From positions 36,269 through 100,268 of the forward strand of contig JBCFYV010000923.1 in assembly GCA_039000515.1 (NCBI GenBank): DNA of 64,000 nt, written 5' to 3'. Shown one piece after another: positions 20,777 to 32,495 of the stretch. Every line of letters starts with the position of its first letter. Within the stretch, counting starts at the first letter, position 1. Made by a program: the position numbers and the translations under genes. The stretch comes from Timema cristinae. Its lineage: Eukaryota > Arthropoda > Insecta > Phasmatodea > Timematidae. The notes under the pieces were generated by a model. That model ran no database searches and was not told where the DNA came from. It saw only the letters and a program-made list of their open reading frames with translations.

Positions 20777-23700
20777 ATCAACAAATTACTTACTTAACTT
20801 ACTTTACTTTATGGCAGAGAGACAAAAAATTCATTAATTTAATGTTTTAAATATATTTTTTTAATCATGGCCCCCTTCGTGGTCAATATTGTAAAATGCT
20901 ATGACTGTCACGGGTTAAATTTAACAGCTCTAGTAATTTGGGGAATAGTTCAATTTCCCCTGTTAGTTGAAAAAATAGGTGAAACAACTGGCCAAGGCAC
21001 AAGAGATTTTGAACATACAAAAGTGCTTACAAAGTGTTAAAAACATTTCTTTAAAGTAAGAGCTTTTTTAATTAAAAAAAGTACTTGAAATTCAGATAAC
21101 GTACATTGTTTATAGAAATATTTATTTTTATCTTAATTTTGATTTTATTTCACAGTAAAAAAAATATTATCGCTCCATCCATTGTACTTAATTTAGCATA
21201 TCTTTGATTTCTTTTGTGCCTTTTCTTCCATGCCCCATGCTTCAAAAAACTTGTTATTCAAAAGGATATAAAAAAATATTTTTTAAATACTTTTCCACCT
21301 CAAAATTTATACAATCCATTGGATTTTGTTTCAAAAAGCAAAAAGGTTTTACATTTTTGTTATATAAAAAGTAATCACCTGGGTATTATTTTTCGAGATC
21401 GATAATTTTCCGAAACGAGCGCACAATGCGAGCTTGCAACAGGTTAAAATTAAAAATAATCAATTTAACAATCTAAAAAAAAAAATTTAAAATTTTTTAC
21501 CCCCTTGACTAAAAAAAACTTCTTTCTTTAATTTTTTGAAAAAATAACTTATTCCAAAGCCCAATGTGAGTCAAATCCTAGCCCGAAAAAAAAACTAGTA
21601 TAAAAATTATACTGAGAAGTTCCCCAATTACATTTAGACCAAATTAAAAATTAAAATAACATTTTTGATATGACCCCGGAAGTTTTTTTTTCTTATTTTT
21701 AAAAATTTGGATTAAAAATTTTCAATGTACAGTGTTATCAAAACTTTGAATATTAAACTTATTTTAAACGTTTTTAGTGCTAAAGAATGAAAAACTCAAG
21801 AAAGAATATAATAAAAGAGTAAAGAATTTTACAGTTTTACCCCTGGGTAAATAGGGTTAAGTCAAAAACTTTGGACGGAGAACCCTGTTGTTTTTTCTTT
21901 AAAAAAATAATGTATCCTTAGTATACTCTCATTAAAGTAAGTGGGGACCAACTATATTAAATCCACAGCAGGAAAAACTTTGTGGGTATTTTATTTTATG
22001 AAAATTTTAAAAGATGTTTATATTTAATTAGAAAAAATTTTAAAATTGGCTTGGCCCTTTTTACCCTAATGCAACGGTATTAATGTTTTTTTGACTCAAG
22101 AAGGCCACAGAGATTATTTTAACCCCACTGCCCCCTGAATTCCAATACAGCGGGTTAGCAACTTTTCCAAAACGAACTGCTTGTAAAGGGGTAATGATAA
22201 TACTAACGGTACCTATTATCAGTAGACAATAGTCGCAAAAAGAAAAGTTGTATTTTAAACCATGTTTTTTGGGACTAAGTGTAACTTAATGTTGTTAGAG
22301 AAATATCGTTGTGATTTTTGTGCAAACCCCAAATTAAAAAAAATATGAAAAAAGAAAAAGAAATAATTCTTTAAATTTAATTGTTTAAAACAAACCCAGT
22401 TTAAATTTGTACAAAAAAATAAATAAATCGATTAAAAAATTTTTTTTTTCCCTTTAAAATGCATTGAAAGGGAAAAACTTTTTAATGAAAATTTTAAATA
22501 ACTTTTTTTAGAGGGTTTGAAAATTTAATAAAAAATTATGAAGTCCCCCAATTGTTACAAAAAATAAAAAAAAACAATGTTGAATTATTGAATTTTTTTT
22601 TTTTTTTTTTTTTTTTTAAAAACCGTGTTTTGGGATAGCACCCCTTCCCTTTTAAATAAGTATGGGAGAGAAACAGCACACACGAATCTATTCCCTAGCT
22701 CGCCGACTATGTGAGTCATAGGATTGAGGCATGTTAAAACCTAACGCTGCCAAACGCCCATCGAGAATAAAGGACAGTTCCTTCTAAAACACGTAAAATT
22801 TTTCGACTGATAGCTTCTAGCGGGTTCCGAAAAAGGTGTAAAGAAGGGCCCCGTCATTTTTTTCCCCCCTTCCCCCCTCCTAGTCTTTGGTTAGCTGTGA
22901 GGGAATATAATATCGCAGTGTTGGGCTTTGAAATTTACTTTTGGTTGATTTTCTGGGAAAGGGATTCCGTAGCATAATGTAAGCAAAAAATTCTTTTTCG
23001 GTATCTTTTTCTAAATTATTTTTTGACTTAAATTTTTTATATGAAAACTTTTGTTTCTAAATTTTTGTTAGCGAATATTTTAAAAATTATTCACTTTTTA
23101 AAAAATTTTTTTGGTAATATGGTTATTAAATCAAATAATATCACAAACTTTTTTAAAAATGGGACTTAGGGGTGAATAATGATTTAATTCTTTAAACTTA
23201 ATTTTTTTCACAATTATTTTGAGGTAGCAATTTTCGAAAAAATGGAAAAAAAAATTATGACGCAAGAAGGCTTAATGGAAAAATAAAATACCCCATATTA
23301 TTACTAAAATAGTTTTAAAATATTTAATGGGGTAATAAACCTGTCAAATAGTGGTTTTTTGAAAATTTTAAAATCATTGATTGCCCAACAATTGATTCGG
23401 GGAAATGGTCAATTATTTTTTTCTTAATTTTTATCAAAATTTGAGTCTTATTTTAAAAATTTTGAAAAGTTATTTTTTATGCTAAATAAAATATTGTAGC
23501 TATGTGTTACTGTCGTAAATTTTTTGGGGAAACCCTTGATTTTATTTAAAAAAATTATAGAAAATCTTTCTGGAAAATTAATAATTTTAATTAACGATTT
23601 TCTTTAACCATAAAATTTGATGTTAAAAAACGTAAAATTTTCCCAATTAAAACGTAATTTGGGTTTCCTTTTTGGGTTTAAAATAAATTAGGGGAAATAA

Positions 23701-24623
23701 CACCTTAAGAAAAAAACCTTTTTTTTTGGATGAGTGTATTTGTACTAGATTGTTAGCTTTTGAAAACCAAAAAGAAAGGTTTTTTGTTTTAAATTTTTTA
23801 AACAAGATATTACATTTGCTTTCTCAAAAAAAAAATTAGTCAAAACACTTAGGTATTTTAAAAAGTTGCATTTTTAATTAAACTTATGTTGTCGGGGTTT
23901 TAGAGTTTGATTTATTGGTCCTTGGGACAAAAAGAAGATACTTACAAAAGCTAAAATATTGAAAGTTGCCCCTTTTTTTGAAATTGTTTAGATTCGAAGT
24001 CTTTTTGGAATTTTATAATAAATATTTGCTAATTCCAAATGCAATTAATAACAAAAATTTTGAATAGTTTTTTTTTTTTAAAAAGAAAAATAAAACTTTT
24101 ATAATTTGATAAACTTTTGTGTAAATTGTTAATAAACTAAGTTTTTTGGGTATGAACAAATCTTTAAATATTCTAATATTCTGTTTGATTTATTTTCTAA
24201 AATAAATAACCCCGAAATTTTCTATACTGACATCTCTTTTTTTGTTCCCTTCCTATAAGAAAATAGCTTTTACTGAAATTCCATTTTGGATTTTTTATTT
24301 TCAAAAATTTTGGGGTATTTTTTATTTTTTGGCTACTTAAGTTTCGCAAAGGGTTCCATAAAAACATCTGGGTTTATTTGCGTTTTTGTAAAAGGGCTCA
24401 TTCGCAATTTCCTTTTTTTTTTATCCCATTTTAATGTTGCGCGACACTCCTTTTCCCTTAAGGACGAGGAGGGTGCAAAAAAAATTAAAAGATGTAAAAA
24501 AAAATTAATTTTCAAGAAATTATATTTAAAAATAATAGTATATATATTTTTTTTAAAAAATATATAAAATTTTTTATAAAAATTTTATATATATTATATC
24601 GCTACATACTATCATATTTATCC
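20777..24623. other. AT-rich, no gene seen
   Basis: A T run of about 26 bases lies at 22,591-22,617. A more complex patch at 22,640-22,880 has no recognisable family. Otherwise only A/T homopolymer-rich sequence. Confidence 0.55.
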
Positions 24624-24929
24624 ACATAAACACCAAAGAGTACAAAGATTATTTACGGGTGGCGATTTGGGGTTTTTGACTTATAAGCCCTCGGGGCCGC
24701 TCCCCCCGCTCCCCGGGATTCCGCGTTTACTAAAAGGGGTTTTCATTTGATAGCATAAGAAAAAAATTAATCTCTCTAAAATAATTAAAACTTTATAAAG
24801 ACTTAAGCGCACACCCGTAATCCCCACCGGCCCCCCCGTGACTTCAATTTGGTGGATCAACACTTTTTTGATCCCCTTCCCCTCACTTTTTTTCCTTTGT
24901 CTTAGCTAATTTAGATGCAATAAATAGGG

Positions 24930-27010
24930 CTACCCTCTTAAGTTATGCGAGTGGGAGCGCATGTTGTCCCCGCCTCCCTTTGTGTCTCTGGCTTTCGGGC
25001 TTTTGAATCTGTTTATATTCCCCGAGATTGAACGGGCACGGAGGATGAAGAAGGTGAGGGTGGGGGCCGGGAGAAAGCCCCGTATAAGGCGAGGAAGAAT
25101 CCCGGGGCTTGGAAGAGAAACCCCCACTAGAAAAAGATGTTGGTGACGGAGGGAAACGACCAAAAATCGGGAAGCCTGGAATTCCCCCTTTTACCGGGGA
25201 GGTAAAGATCTTCTTCGTTCGTGTGACTCAAAAAACCGTTCCGGAAAATAAGGAGCTCATGCCGGCTTGTGTTAGCCCGTGCCCCCCAAAAAACCGGGCC
25301 CTTCTTAGCGGTTGTGGTCCCCAGGGGGCCCATTGGCCTGGTTTTGCGTGCCCTCCCAACAACCGGGGGTGTGCGCTACGGCAGAGTGTAAGGTAAAATT
25401 TTTCCTTCCGGGGCAACAAGTCTGTCAGCGTCACCTCCCAAATAGGGGGAGGTGGGTGCAATTGGCAGACCGGGGGAGTTCCCCCTTCTCAGGGCTCACA
25501 ACTTCAAGCGGTTTTAATCTTGGGGCCCTTAAAAATCCGAAGGTGAGCGTGCCTGGGGCCCCACCAAGAATCGTCCCCTTCGGGGTAAGTGATGATTGGC
25601 CCTTTAAAGGGATAAACATGGTGGCCCCTGACCTCCCCAACTAGGGGAGGTGGGGGCAAATAGCAACCAAAAAGAGGTTTTGGGCCCCTTTTTCGGGGCA
25701 AATGAAACCAGTGGGGTCAAAGCGGGGGGCTTTCCCAAATACCGGGGGTGTGCTTTCCCTTGATGGTCAAAAATTATGGAGGTTTTTCAAGGCTGACCCC
25801 CAAAACCCGTGGGGAAAGTGAAAGCCCTGCCAGCCGAGGGGTAAAAATGTAAAGGGCCAAGGAACCCTGGAAGGGGAACCTAGTTTCCTTCCCCGGTAAA
25901 GACGTTGCATGCAGTACAACGTAACGTATTGCGGGGTCCAAAAACCACGTAACTCGCATCTCCCCCAAAGGGGAAAGTCGTAGGTAAAAAAAACAGTCTG
26001 TTTTATTTTCCGTCAGAGTTAAGAAACCGATCACATAATTGGAGCGTGGCGACAGCTGTGAAATTCGAGACGTTGAGGATTTTCTCTCTAATAAAACCCA
26101 TTTACAGTAGCCGTCGATGAGAATGGGGACAACGAGCCGGGCCGCGTAGCCAGATTGGGGCAATGGAAGGCAAAATTCAAGGGGGTTTTCGCAAGCCATG
26201 CCTAACCCTAGCATGGTAATAATGGCTCTTAAAACGGCTCAAAAAAATCAAGGGGAAAGATCCCTTATTTTTGGGTGTGGAAGCTACTTCAATTTTTGGG
26301 AGGGGCCATTCAACCCAAGGTTGCGAGAATGTAGAGGTGGTCAGGTAATGGAGATAAAAAATTCAATTCCATGCGTTTAGGGGAAGTTACCCACCTCCAA
26401 AGTTATAACCTGCGGGGGATCCAGTATTGGTTTACCGGGGGGCGGAAAATTTGGGTCAGGTCGTGGTGAAAGGGGACCCCTGAAAGGGAAAAACCCCGGT
26501 GACCCCTGGAAGAAGGAAGAGGGGTTTCCCCTTTTGAAGCCATCCCCCCATATGTTTCCCCAGTGGGAACTAAACATTATATTTGATAAAGGCAAGGGAT
26601 GTGAATTTCATTGTATCGCTTTACTCCGGGGGACATCCGCAAAGTGTACTCCAAATTGTCTGTGCGGGCTTCACGTCAAGCTAAGAAATAAAGTCTCCAG
26701 TGGTTTTTCAGTGTAAGAACTGTTTCCGGTTTTTGGGCATTGTGGAAGGTTTTTTCGCGCAAATAAGGGTTTGGGTTTCTGTGTTGTTAAACACGAGAAG
26801 AGAGCGATCTACCCCGAGGCCTGACGCTGGGGGAATCCACCCTCATTTTGGGAGGGGTTGTCCTGCGTATGGTTCGTGTGGGCAACGGGGCAAGCAGGGG
26901 TCTCTACGGTGCAAGAAAGAAGGATGGATGGTCTAAGTAAAGGCCAGAAGCTAAAACATTTTGTTACAATCTACCCGCTCGGGCCACGACGGGGGGAAAA
27001 AGGGTGGGTA
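24930..27010 (+). mobile_element. Jockey-type 5' region, right copy
   Basis: It repeats the leader monomers (near 25,350, 25,435, 25,535, 25,630 and 25,735) and ORF1 in the same order as the left copy. Smoothing has removed many hairpin arms. Confidence 0.7.
26198..26940 (+). pseudogene. Gag-like ORF1, right copy
   Basis: MPNPSMVIMAL begins at 26,198. The knuckle region near 26,715-26,760 still reads CKNCFRF but the His and last Cys are lost through smoothing. More broken than the left copy; the breaks may be sequence errors. Confidence 0.65.
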
Positions 27011-27290
27011 ATAAAAAAGGAAATTTTAAGTAACAAAAATTTAATAAAAAACATATTAAAGTTTAACAAAATATAATTATTCATTAAAGAAGAAACAGAG
27101 GTTATAAATTGATTCATGACCTCACAAGGGCGAATGGGGGTGTTGAAAAACTTTTAAATAAGTCAGAAACTGGTTTTGCGCAGTAGTTTTGAGGATTTAA
27201 CCAAAATCCAATGTATTAGTACCCTTAAAAGAAAAATACTTTTTTAAAGGGAAAAACCCAAAAGGGTTTATATCGTACATTATTTATTTA

Positions 27291-27885
27291 GTTTTAAAAA
27301 ATTTAAAATGACACCTGGACAGGGAATCGAACCGGGCCCCTTGGCTTAGTACGCCCAAGCCTTACCAGAGTACCGGGGTTCGTCCTGCCCATGGTCATTT
27401 TCACCATAGTTTAAGGCGAGTCAAAGAGGAGTGCGGAGGTCGTCAGCTTTATAAAATATAAAAATGTATGGGGAGAGGTTTACCTCACTAAAATGCATTA
27501 ACAATAGTCCGGATATTGTTTCACTATATATGCAATTTTTATACAATTATATATTTTAATTGTCCAATGCTGAAAAATTCCCAAATTACCGAGTCGATAA
27601 TGGCTGCGTGGTCTGATGCTTGATCTTGTGTATACGTGTTTAAAAGCGACGACCCCGCACGCCCATCTTAGACTCTGCCTTAAACTATGAGTGAAGTTTT
27701 GACCATGACACGGGGAACCCTGGATAGCTCAGTGGAAGAGCTGGGGCATACTAAGCGAAGGTGGGTTCGACCCCGGTCAGGTGTCTTTTTTAATTTTTCA
27801 GAATATGATTCGGAGAGGTTTTATCCTCATAAATGCAATAAAAATAGTTCCGGCTATTGTTTCAATTATTTTTTTTACAAAATTT
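27291..27885. repeat. SINE family 1 mosaic: one minus head, one plus tail, one plus copy
   Basis: Absent from the left copy, so it is an insertion. A minus-strand head and leader cover about 27,311-27,445 (box B GGTTCGATTCC at 27,333-27,322). A plus-strand tail lies at about 27,468-27,540 (GGGGAGAGGTTTACCTC...GTCCGGATATTGTTTCA). A plus-strand copy runs from about 27,636 to 27,880, with box A TAGCTCAGTGGAAGAGC near 27,724, box B GGTTCGACCCC near 27,766 and a matching tail at about 27,808. Leader, head and tail show the family's full structure. Confidence 0.7.
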
Positions 27886-28839
27886 TCTGGAAGAGACCCA
27901 AAGTAATAATCAAAACTTTAAATATAATAATAAAATATTTATAAAAATTAAATTTTTAGTGAAATTTAGGTTTACACTTTGTAAAAAAATTAAAACGAAA
28001 AATTCATAAATTTTTTAATATAATTAAAAAAAATATTTGAAAGAGTTGATATATTAATTTACAAGTTAAAAACATTAAAATTTGGGGAAATATCTTGAAG
28101 TTATAACAAAACCCAGAAAAATTCAATAACATATTAAAATTTAGACTTTTGAGAAAATTACACGTAAAATAAGTTTTTAAAAACAAAAGTGAATGCATGC
28201 ATTTCGTTATTTATTTTTAATTTAAAAAGATTGACAGAAAAATTTATTAATTTAAAAAAAATAAAAAAAATTCCTTTCTTATCTGTTTTTCCCCTTTGTG
28301 AAAAATATTTTACTTTGTCGGGTTTTTCGGGTTGTATATACATTTTTTTTTTTTTCCCCTCTTGCACAAAAAAACCCTTATCTCGGACACGGGTTTTAAA
28401 AACAGGTTTAAAGAAATCCTTCTTTTTGCCCGTCTGTTCCCGTGGCAATATTACATGAAAAAACAAGAAGCTGGTTGAAATACTTGGGTAAACATTAAGA
28501 AATGCACTCACATTGTTTTTTAATAATTTAAAATAACAAAATTAATAGTTATAAAATAAAAAAAAATTATTTTTTTTGGTTTTTTTATGTGTTCAAATTT
28601 TTGTCAAAACAAACCCTTCTAGGGAGCTGTTAATTTACATACAAAGGGTAATATAATTTTCTGGAAACAAAGTTAAAATTTGGTCTTTGAAAAATTTTTT
28701 TTTAAATTGTAAAAATTTGTTTTGTTAACAAGTTTTGTTGATAACTTATTTAAAAATTTCAGCAAAAATTTAAAAAGAGCCTTAGTGTCATAGTTCCATT
28801 ATCTTTTTGGGAAAAATTTCTTAAGATTAGTCACAAAGG

Positions 28840-29905
28840 ACTGTTTAAAAATGGTACAAAAAAAACCCAAATAATTAAAAATTTCATTCCCATTTGTAGT
28901 TAAAAGTACTATCTTTATATTTGATTAAGTATGATAAATTCTATTCCTTCAAGTTAAATTTAAATCTTGTAAAAAAACGTTTTGTTAAAAATTTTAAAAT
29001 AATTTTGCAGCACAGTGCCCCTTTTTGTTCTTGATTGGAATTTAAAACCGTTTATTAACATTTTAAAAACCGACGAAAGAAGACCAAAACCAAAAAAAAC
29101 CCCCCCTTCATTCTTAAAAATCAATAAAAAATCAAATCAAACAATTTTCCAAAGTCCCAAAAAAAAGGGGAAATTTCCATTTAAAAACTATAAAATTTTG
29201 CTAAAATAGTGATATGGACGAGGATTGTGAAAAAGGAAAGGGCAAAGGAAAAATATTTTAAATGAATCGAAAGCCAAAATAAAATTTATATTTTAAAATT
29301 ATAACAATTTTTGGGTTTTTCCATGTTAAAGAAAGCTCAAAGTTATTTTATTTGGGAAGTAAAATAAATAAATACAATGTTGGCAAAGTACGTACATCAA
29401 CAAATAGGAGTAAGTAAAGTTTTTTTGTTACTCAATAATTAAAATTAAAGGGGGGGTTTTTTTTTGTCACTTTTGATTTTCAAAATTAGTTTGTCAAAAA
29501 AATTGTGTTGCGTTCAAATATCTGTTTGGTTTGTTTGGCTATCCGTAGTATCCAAAAATCTTTTTTAACTAAAAAAAAACCAAATACCAAAAGGGGTATC
29601 TAAAAATTGAATTGAATGTAAGGTGAAAATATTGACAAAAAGGAAAAACTTTAAATTTCGTTTTGCTAAACACATTCGTGGTTTTAAATCAATAGATGCA
29701 AATCCAAATTCGCCGAACATCTAAACCCCGGGCAAAAAATAACCCCCAAGAAATAAATTCGTAAAGTTTACAATCCTCTTAAAAAAGTCTCAAAAGGGGC
29801 TTTGGGGAAAACCTAACAAAAAAACAGCCATTCTGAAGAAACAAAATTGTAATATAACAACAAAAAAAGGGTTTTTAACTCTGATCACAGAAGAATACCG
29901 TTTCC
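28840..29905 (+). mobile_element. Penelope-like 3' end, single unit in the right copy
   Basis: It matches units 1 and 3 of the left array. The GIY-YIG stretch is near 29,590-29,860 but too smoothed to read as protein. Confidence 0.65.
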
Positions 29906-30910
29906 CGCTTGCTCACACCAACGTACTGCCGCATTGCAGTAAAAAACTTGAATATAAAGATTTAGATTATTTATCGAGCTTTTATTAAAAGTTAGAATCA
30001 AATCGGGGCCCTTAAGGATTCTGAATATTCGATATTTCTGTGGTTGCACATTCCTAATTATTTTTTTTTTTTAAAATATTTTAAAAATGTAAAAAAAACA
30101 CTTGTAACAAAAATACGAGCCATCCTAATGAAAGTTGGTCAACCGTTAGGGGCCACCAAAAGGTATTGGGGGCCTTGGGGCCCCACTGGTTGTTGATCCC
30201 GGTCCAGACAAGGGGTTTGTTAATTTGTGTCTTTTCCCTTTTAAATAACTTTAATAATATATAAACTATTGTGGGATTAATATTTGGCTGTTTTAACTTG
30301 TTAGTTTTAATTCGTAAAACTTGTGTATAATGTAAAACTATTGTAAGGATGGCGACGATAGGAGACTTTTTATAAAAAAACACTCCAATCCCCTTTCCCG
30401 GTTACTAGCTTGAAAGCCCCATAACCAAGCGTTTTAAATCTATTCGCGTGCCACAAATACGTAACGATCATAATACACTCTATTTTTATTTTTAAATTTA
30501 AAATTAAAAAAAAAATAGACTTACAACCCGAGGCTAAGACATTGATTAAAAAAATAATGTTAGTTTTAATATTAAAATTGGACTATATCAAATAAAATTT
30601 GTGTGTGTAAATATTATATTTTTTATGATTTAAGTTACGTATTGCTGGAATATTATAAAATTTTATTTTACAATTTTTTTTTTTATTTAAAGTTGAAAAA
30701 AAATCTAACTTTTTTTTTACAAACCCAACAAAAAAATTACCCTTACAATCGCCCCAATAATGCTCGTTCGTTTCCCTTGGAAATACTAAAATAAGAAAAA
30801 ACCCATTGAAATATTTCATTACTTTTTGTCTACGATTTTTTGTTAGAAAAGTATTTTTTCAATATGAACTTGGGACTTATTGATTTTCTACCTTCGGGAT
30901 TATTTTTTTC

Positions 30911-30982
30911 CGGGGTTCAAGGACTATTTAAGTTCTGGACTAAAAAGGGCCCAAAAAGCATTTGGGGGTTGGAACCCCCAAG
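30911..30982 (+). pseudogene. Counterpart of putative exon A, right copy
   Basis: The donor CCAAG|GTGAG is intact at 30,982; the coding body is smoothed and cannot be read. Kept donor in a poor background gives mild support to exon A. Confidence 0.4.
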
Positions 30983-31189
30983 GTGAGACTTTTGCTTCCC
31001 TTATATGTAATTATATGAATTTGGTTCAATAAATTTGGGAAAACCTTAAAATTTATATAACACACAAGCTGAAAAATTGTACAATTAAATTTCTTGTATG
31101 CATACTTGACTAAAAAACAGTCCTTCCAAGGGCAGATGATTAAAGTATATCTTTTCATTTTTGGTCGTCATATTACTGACGAACCACAC

Positions 31190-31312
31190 GTCCCACAGAT
31201 CTTTTCCTAGATGAGGAATGACCTAAACGTGGGATTAACCCTAAATAGCCATTTTGGGTAGGCACCCTGCCCAAAACCCAAAGGGTTTGGGGGTTCAATT
31301 CCCGTTTTAGGG
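31190..31312 (+). repeat. SINE family 1, right-copy counterpart of 10,095-10,235
   Basis: The leader CACGTCC...GAGGAATGACCTAAACG and a box B-like GGGTTCAATTCCCG (near 31,290) are recognisable; box A is smoothed. Confidence 0.6.
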
Positions 31313-31479
31313 TTTTTTTAAACTAATTTAAATTAAATATAATGGGAAACTGGTTGGTAGAGTTATTGAAAAAACTTTTTGGTACAAAAATTTTCAAACT
31401 TGCCGTAATTTTTATTTCTTAATTTTATTTTGGAATATTTATTTGGGAAATTTATTTTGGAATATTTATTTTTTTTCAG

Positions 31480-31945
31480 AACATCATGACCAACCTGCTA
31501 TTCCCCGTCTTTGGAAAACTCCAGTATTGAGGTTGAAGCGCTGAGGTCAAGCGAAAAAAAAATGTGACTCTACCCCCGGCCCAAGGACCCAAAAAACCGC
31601 CCCCCCTTGTCCCGGTGGAGACGGCGGAGAACCCGTTCTTCCGGAAGGGGGCCCCCAAAAAGGGTTTTTGGGCCCGGAGGCCGCGACCCATTGTACCGGC
31701 ATAAAGTCTTCTTCCCAAAAGTGCGGCTGGAACCGGCGGAGAAGCTTTTTCCGGAAGTGGGGCAAAAAGAGTCTTCGACCCGGGTGGCCTGCGACCCATA
31801 TTTCCCGGTAAAAGCTCTTTTTCCCCAAAGTGCCGCGGGAGCCCGGCGGAGAAGCCGTTCTTCCGGGGGTGGTCCCAAGAAGAGTATTTGAGCTGGAGGC
31901 CTGCGCCCCTATGTCCCGGAATAAACTTTTCAAGAAAGCGAGCCC
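31480..31945 (+). pseudogene. Counterpart of exon B and the 117-bp repeats, right copy
   Basis: An acceptor TTTTTTCAG ends at 31,479 and ACATCATGACCAACCTGCTA follows. The repeats are at about 31,597-31,945 in the same number as in the left copy. A long A run (31,554-31,562) stands where the two frames of the left copy would have to join. Coding cannot be judged here. Confidence 0.4.
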
Positions 31946-31984
31946 TATGCTGATGAATTTAAAATTGTATATATATATTTATTG

Positions 31985-32275
31985 TTTTATTTCGATTTTT
32001 GGTACCTCCCCCCAAAATTTTCGTTTTTACAGAACTCAAGCAGCTTCACTTTTATTAAAAAAGGTTTTATCTCTAACTCCAATTATTATTTCGATTCTTG
32101 ATGTACCACCCGAAAAATTCTGTCGCTACATAACTCCGCAACCAAAAAGTTATTCCCAAAGTTTTATTATTCTCTCATCAAACCCTATTTCGATTATTGA
32201 TGTCCCAGCCGAAAAATTCTGGGCTACAAAAAACCCACACAACCCAAAAAGTTATTACAATTTTTTATTATTTCT
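31985..32275. repeat. Three ~100-bp direct repeats
   Basis: Counterpart of 10,913-11,128, with units near 31,985, 32,088 and 32,185, one more than in the left copy. Confidence 0.65.
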
Positions 32276-32394
32276 AATAAATAAATGTTTTACTTTTATT
32301 TTTCATATTAATTAAAAGGAATTAAATTAATTTAAAACATTGTTTTTTATTTCACTCGAGTTTCATTCAAAAAAACTCTAAAATTTAATTTTAA

Positions 32395-32495
32395 AATAAT
32401 GACATTTTTTTAAAAATTTTTGTTCAGGTTTAAAAATTAATAAAATTGCTAAACGGTTATGTCTCCCACGTTTTTATAATTAAGAGGGGTGAATG
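32395..32495 (-). repeat. SINE family 2 tail, right end of the duplication
   Basis: GTTCAGGTTTAAAAA...GCTAAACGGTTATG and ATAATTAAGAGGGG align with 11,285-11,360. The head is not recognisable, and homology to the left copy fades here. Confidence 0.45.

Larger units (their letters stand above)
24624..32495. repeat. Large duplication, right (degraded) copy
   Basis: Collinear with 1-11,345. Correspondence: 1-2,928 with 24,624-27,290; 2,931-3,680 with 27,886-28,600; 5,262-5,490 with 28,617-28,840; one Penelope unit at about 28,840-29,905; 8,722-11,345 with 29,906-32,495. Differences beyond base errors are a 595-bp SINE mosaic gained, a 1.58-kb segment absent, two Penelope units fewer and one 107-bp unit more. 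Confidence 0.9.
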
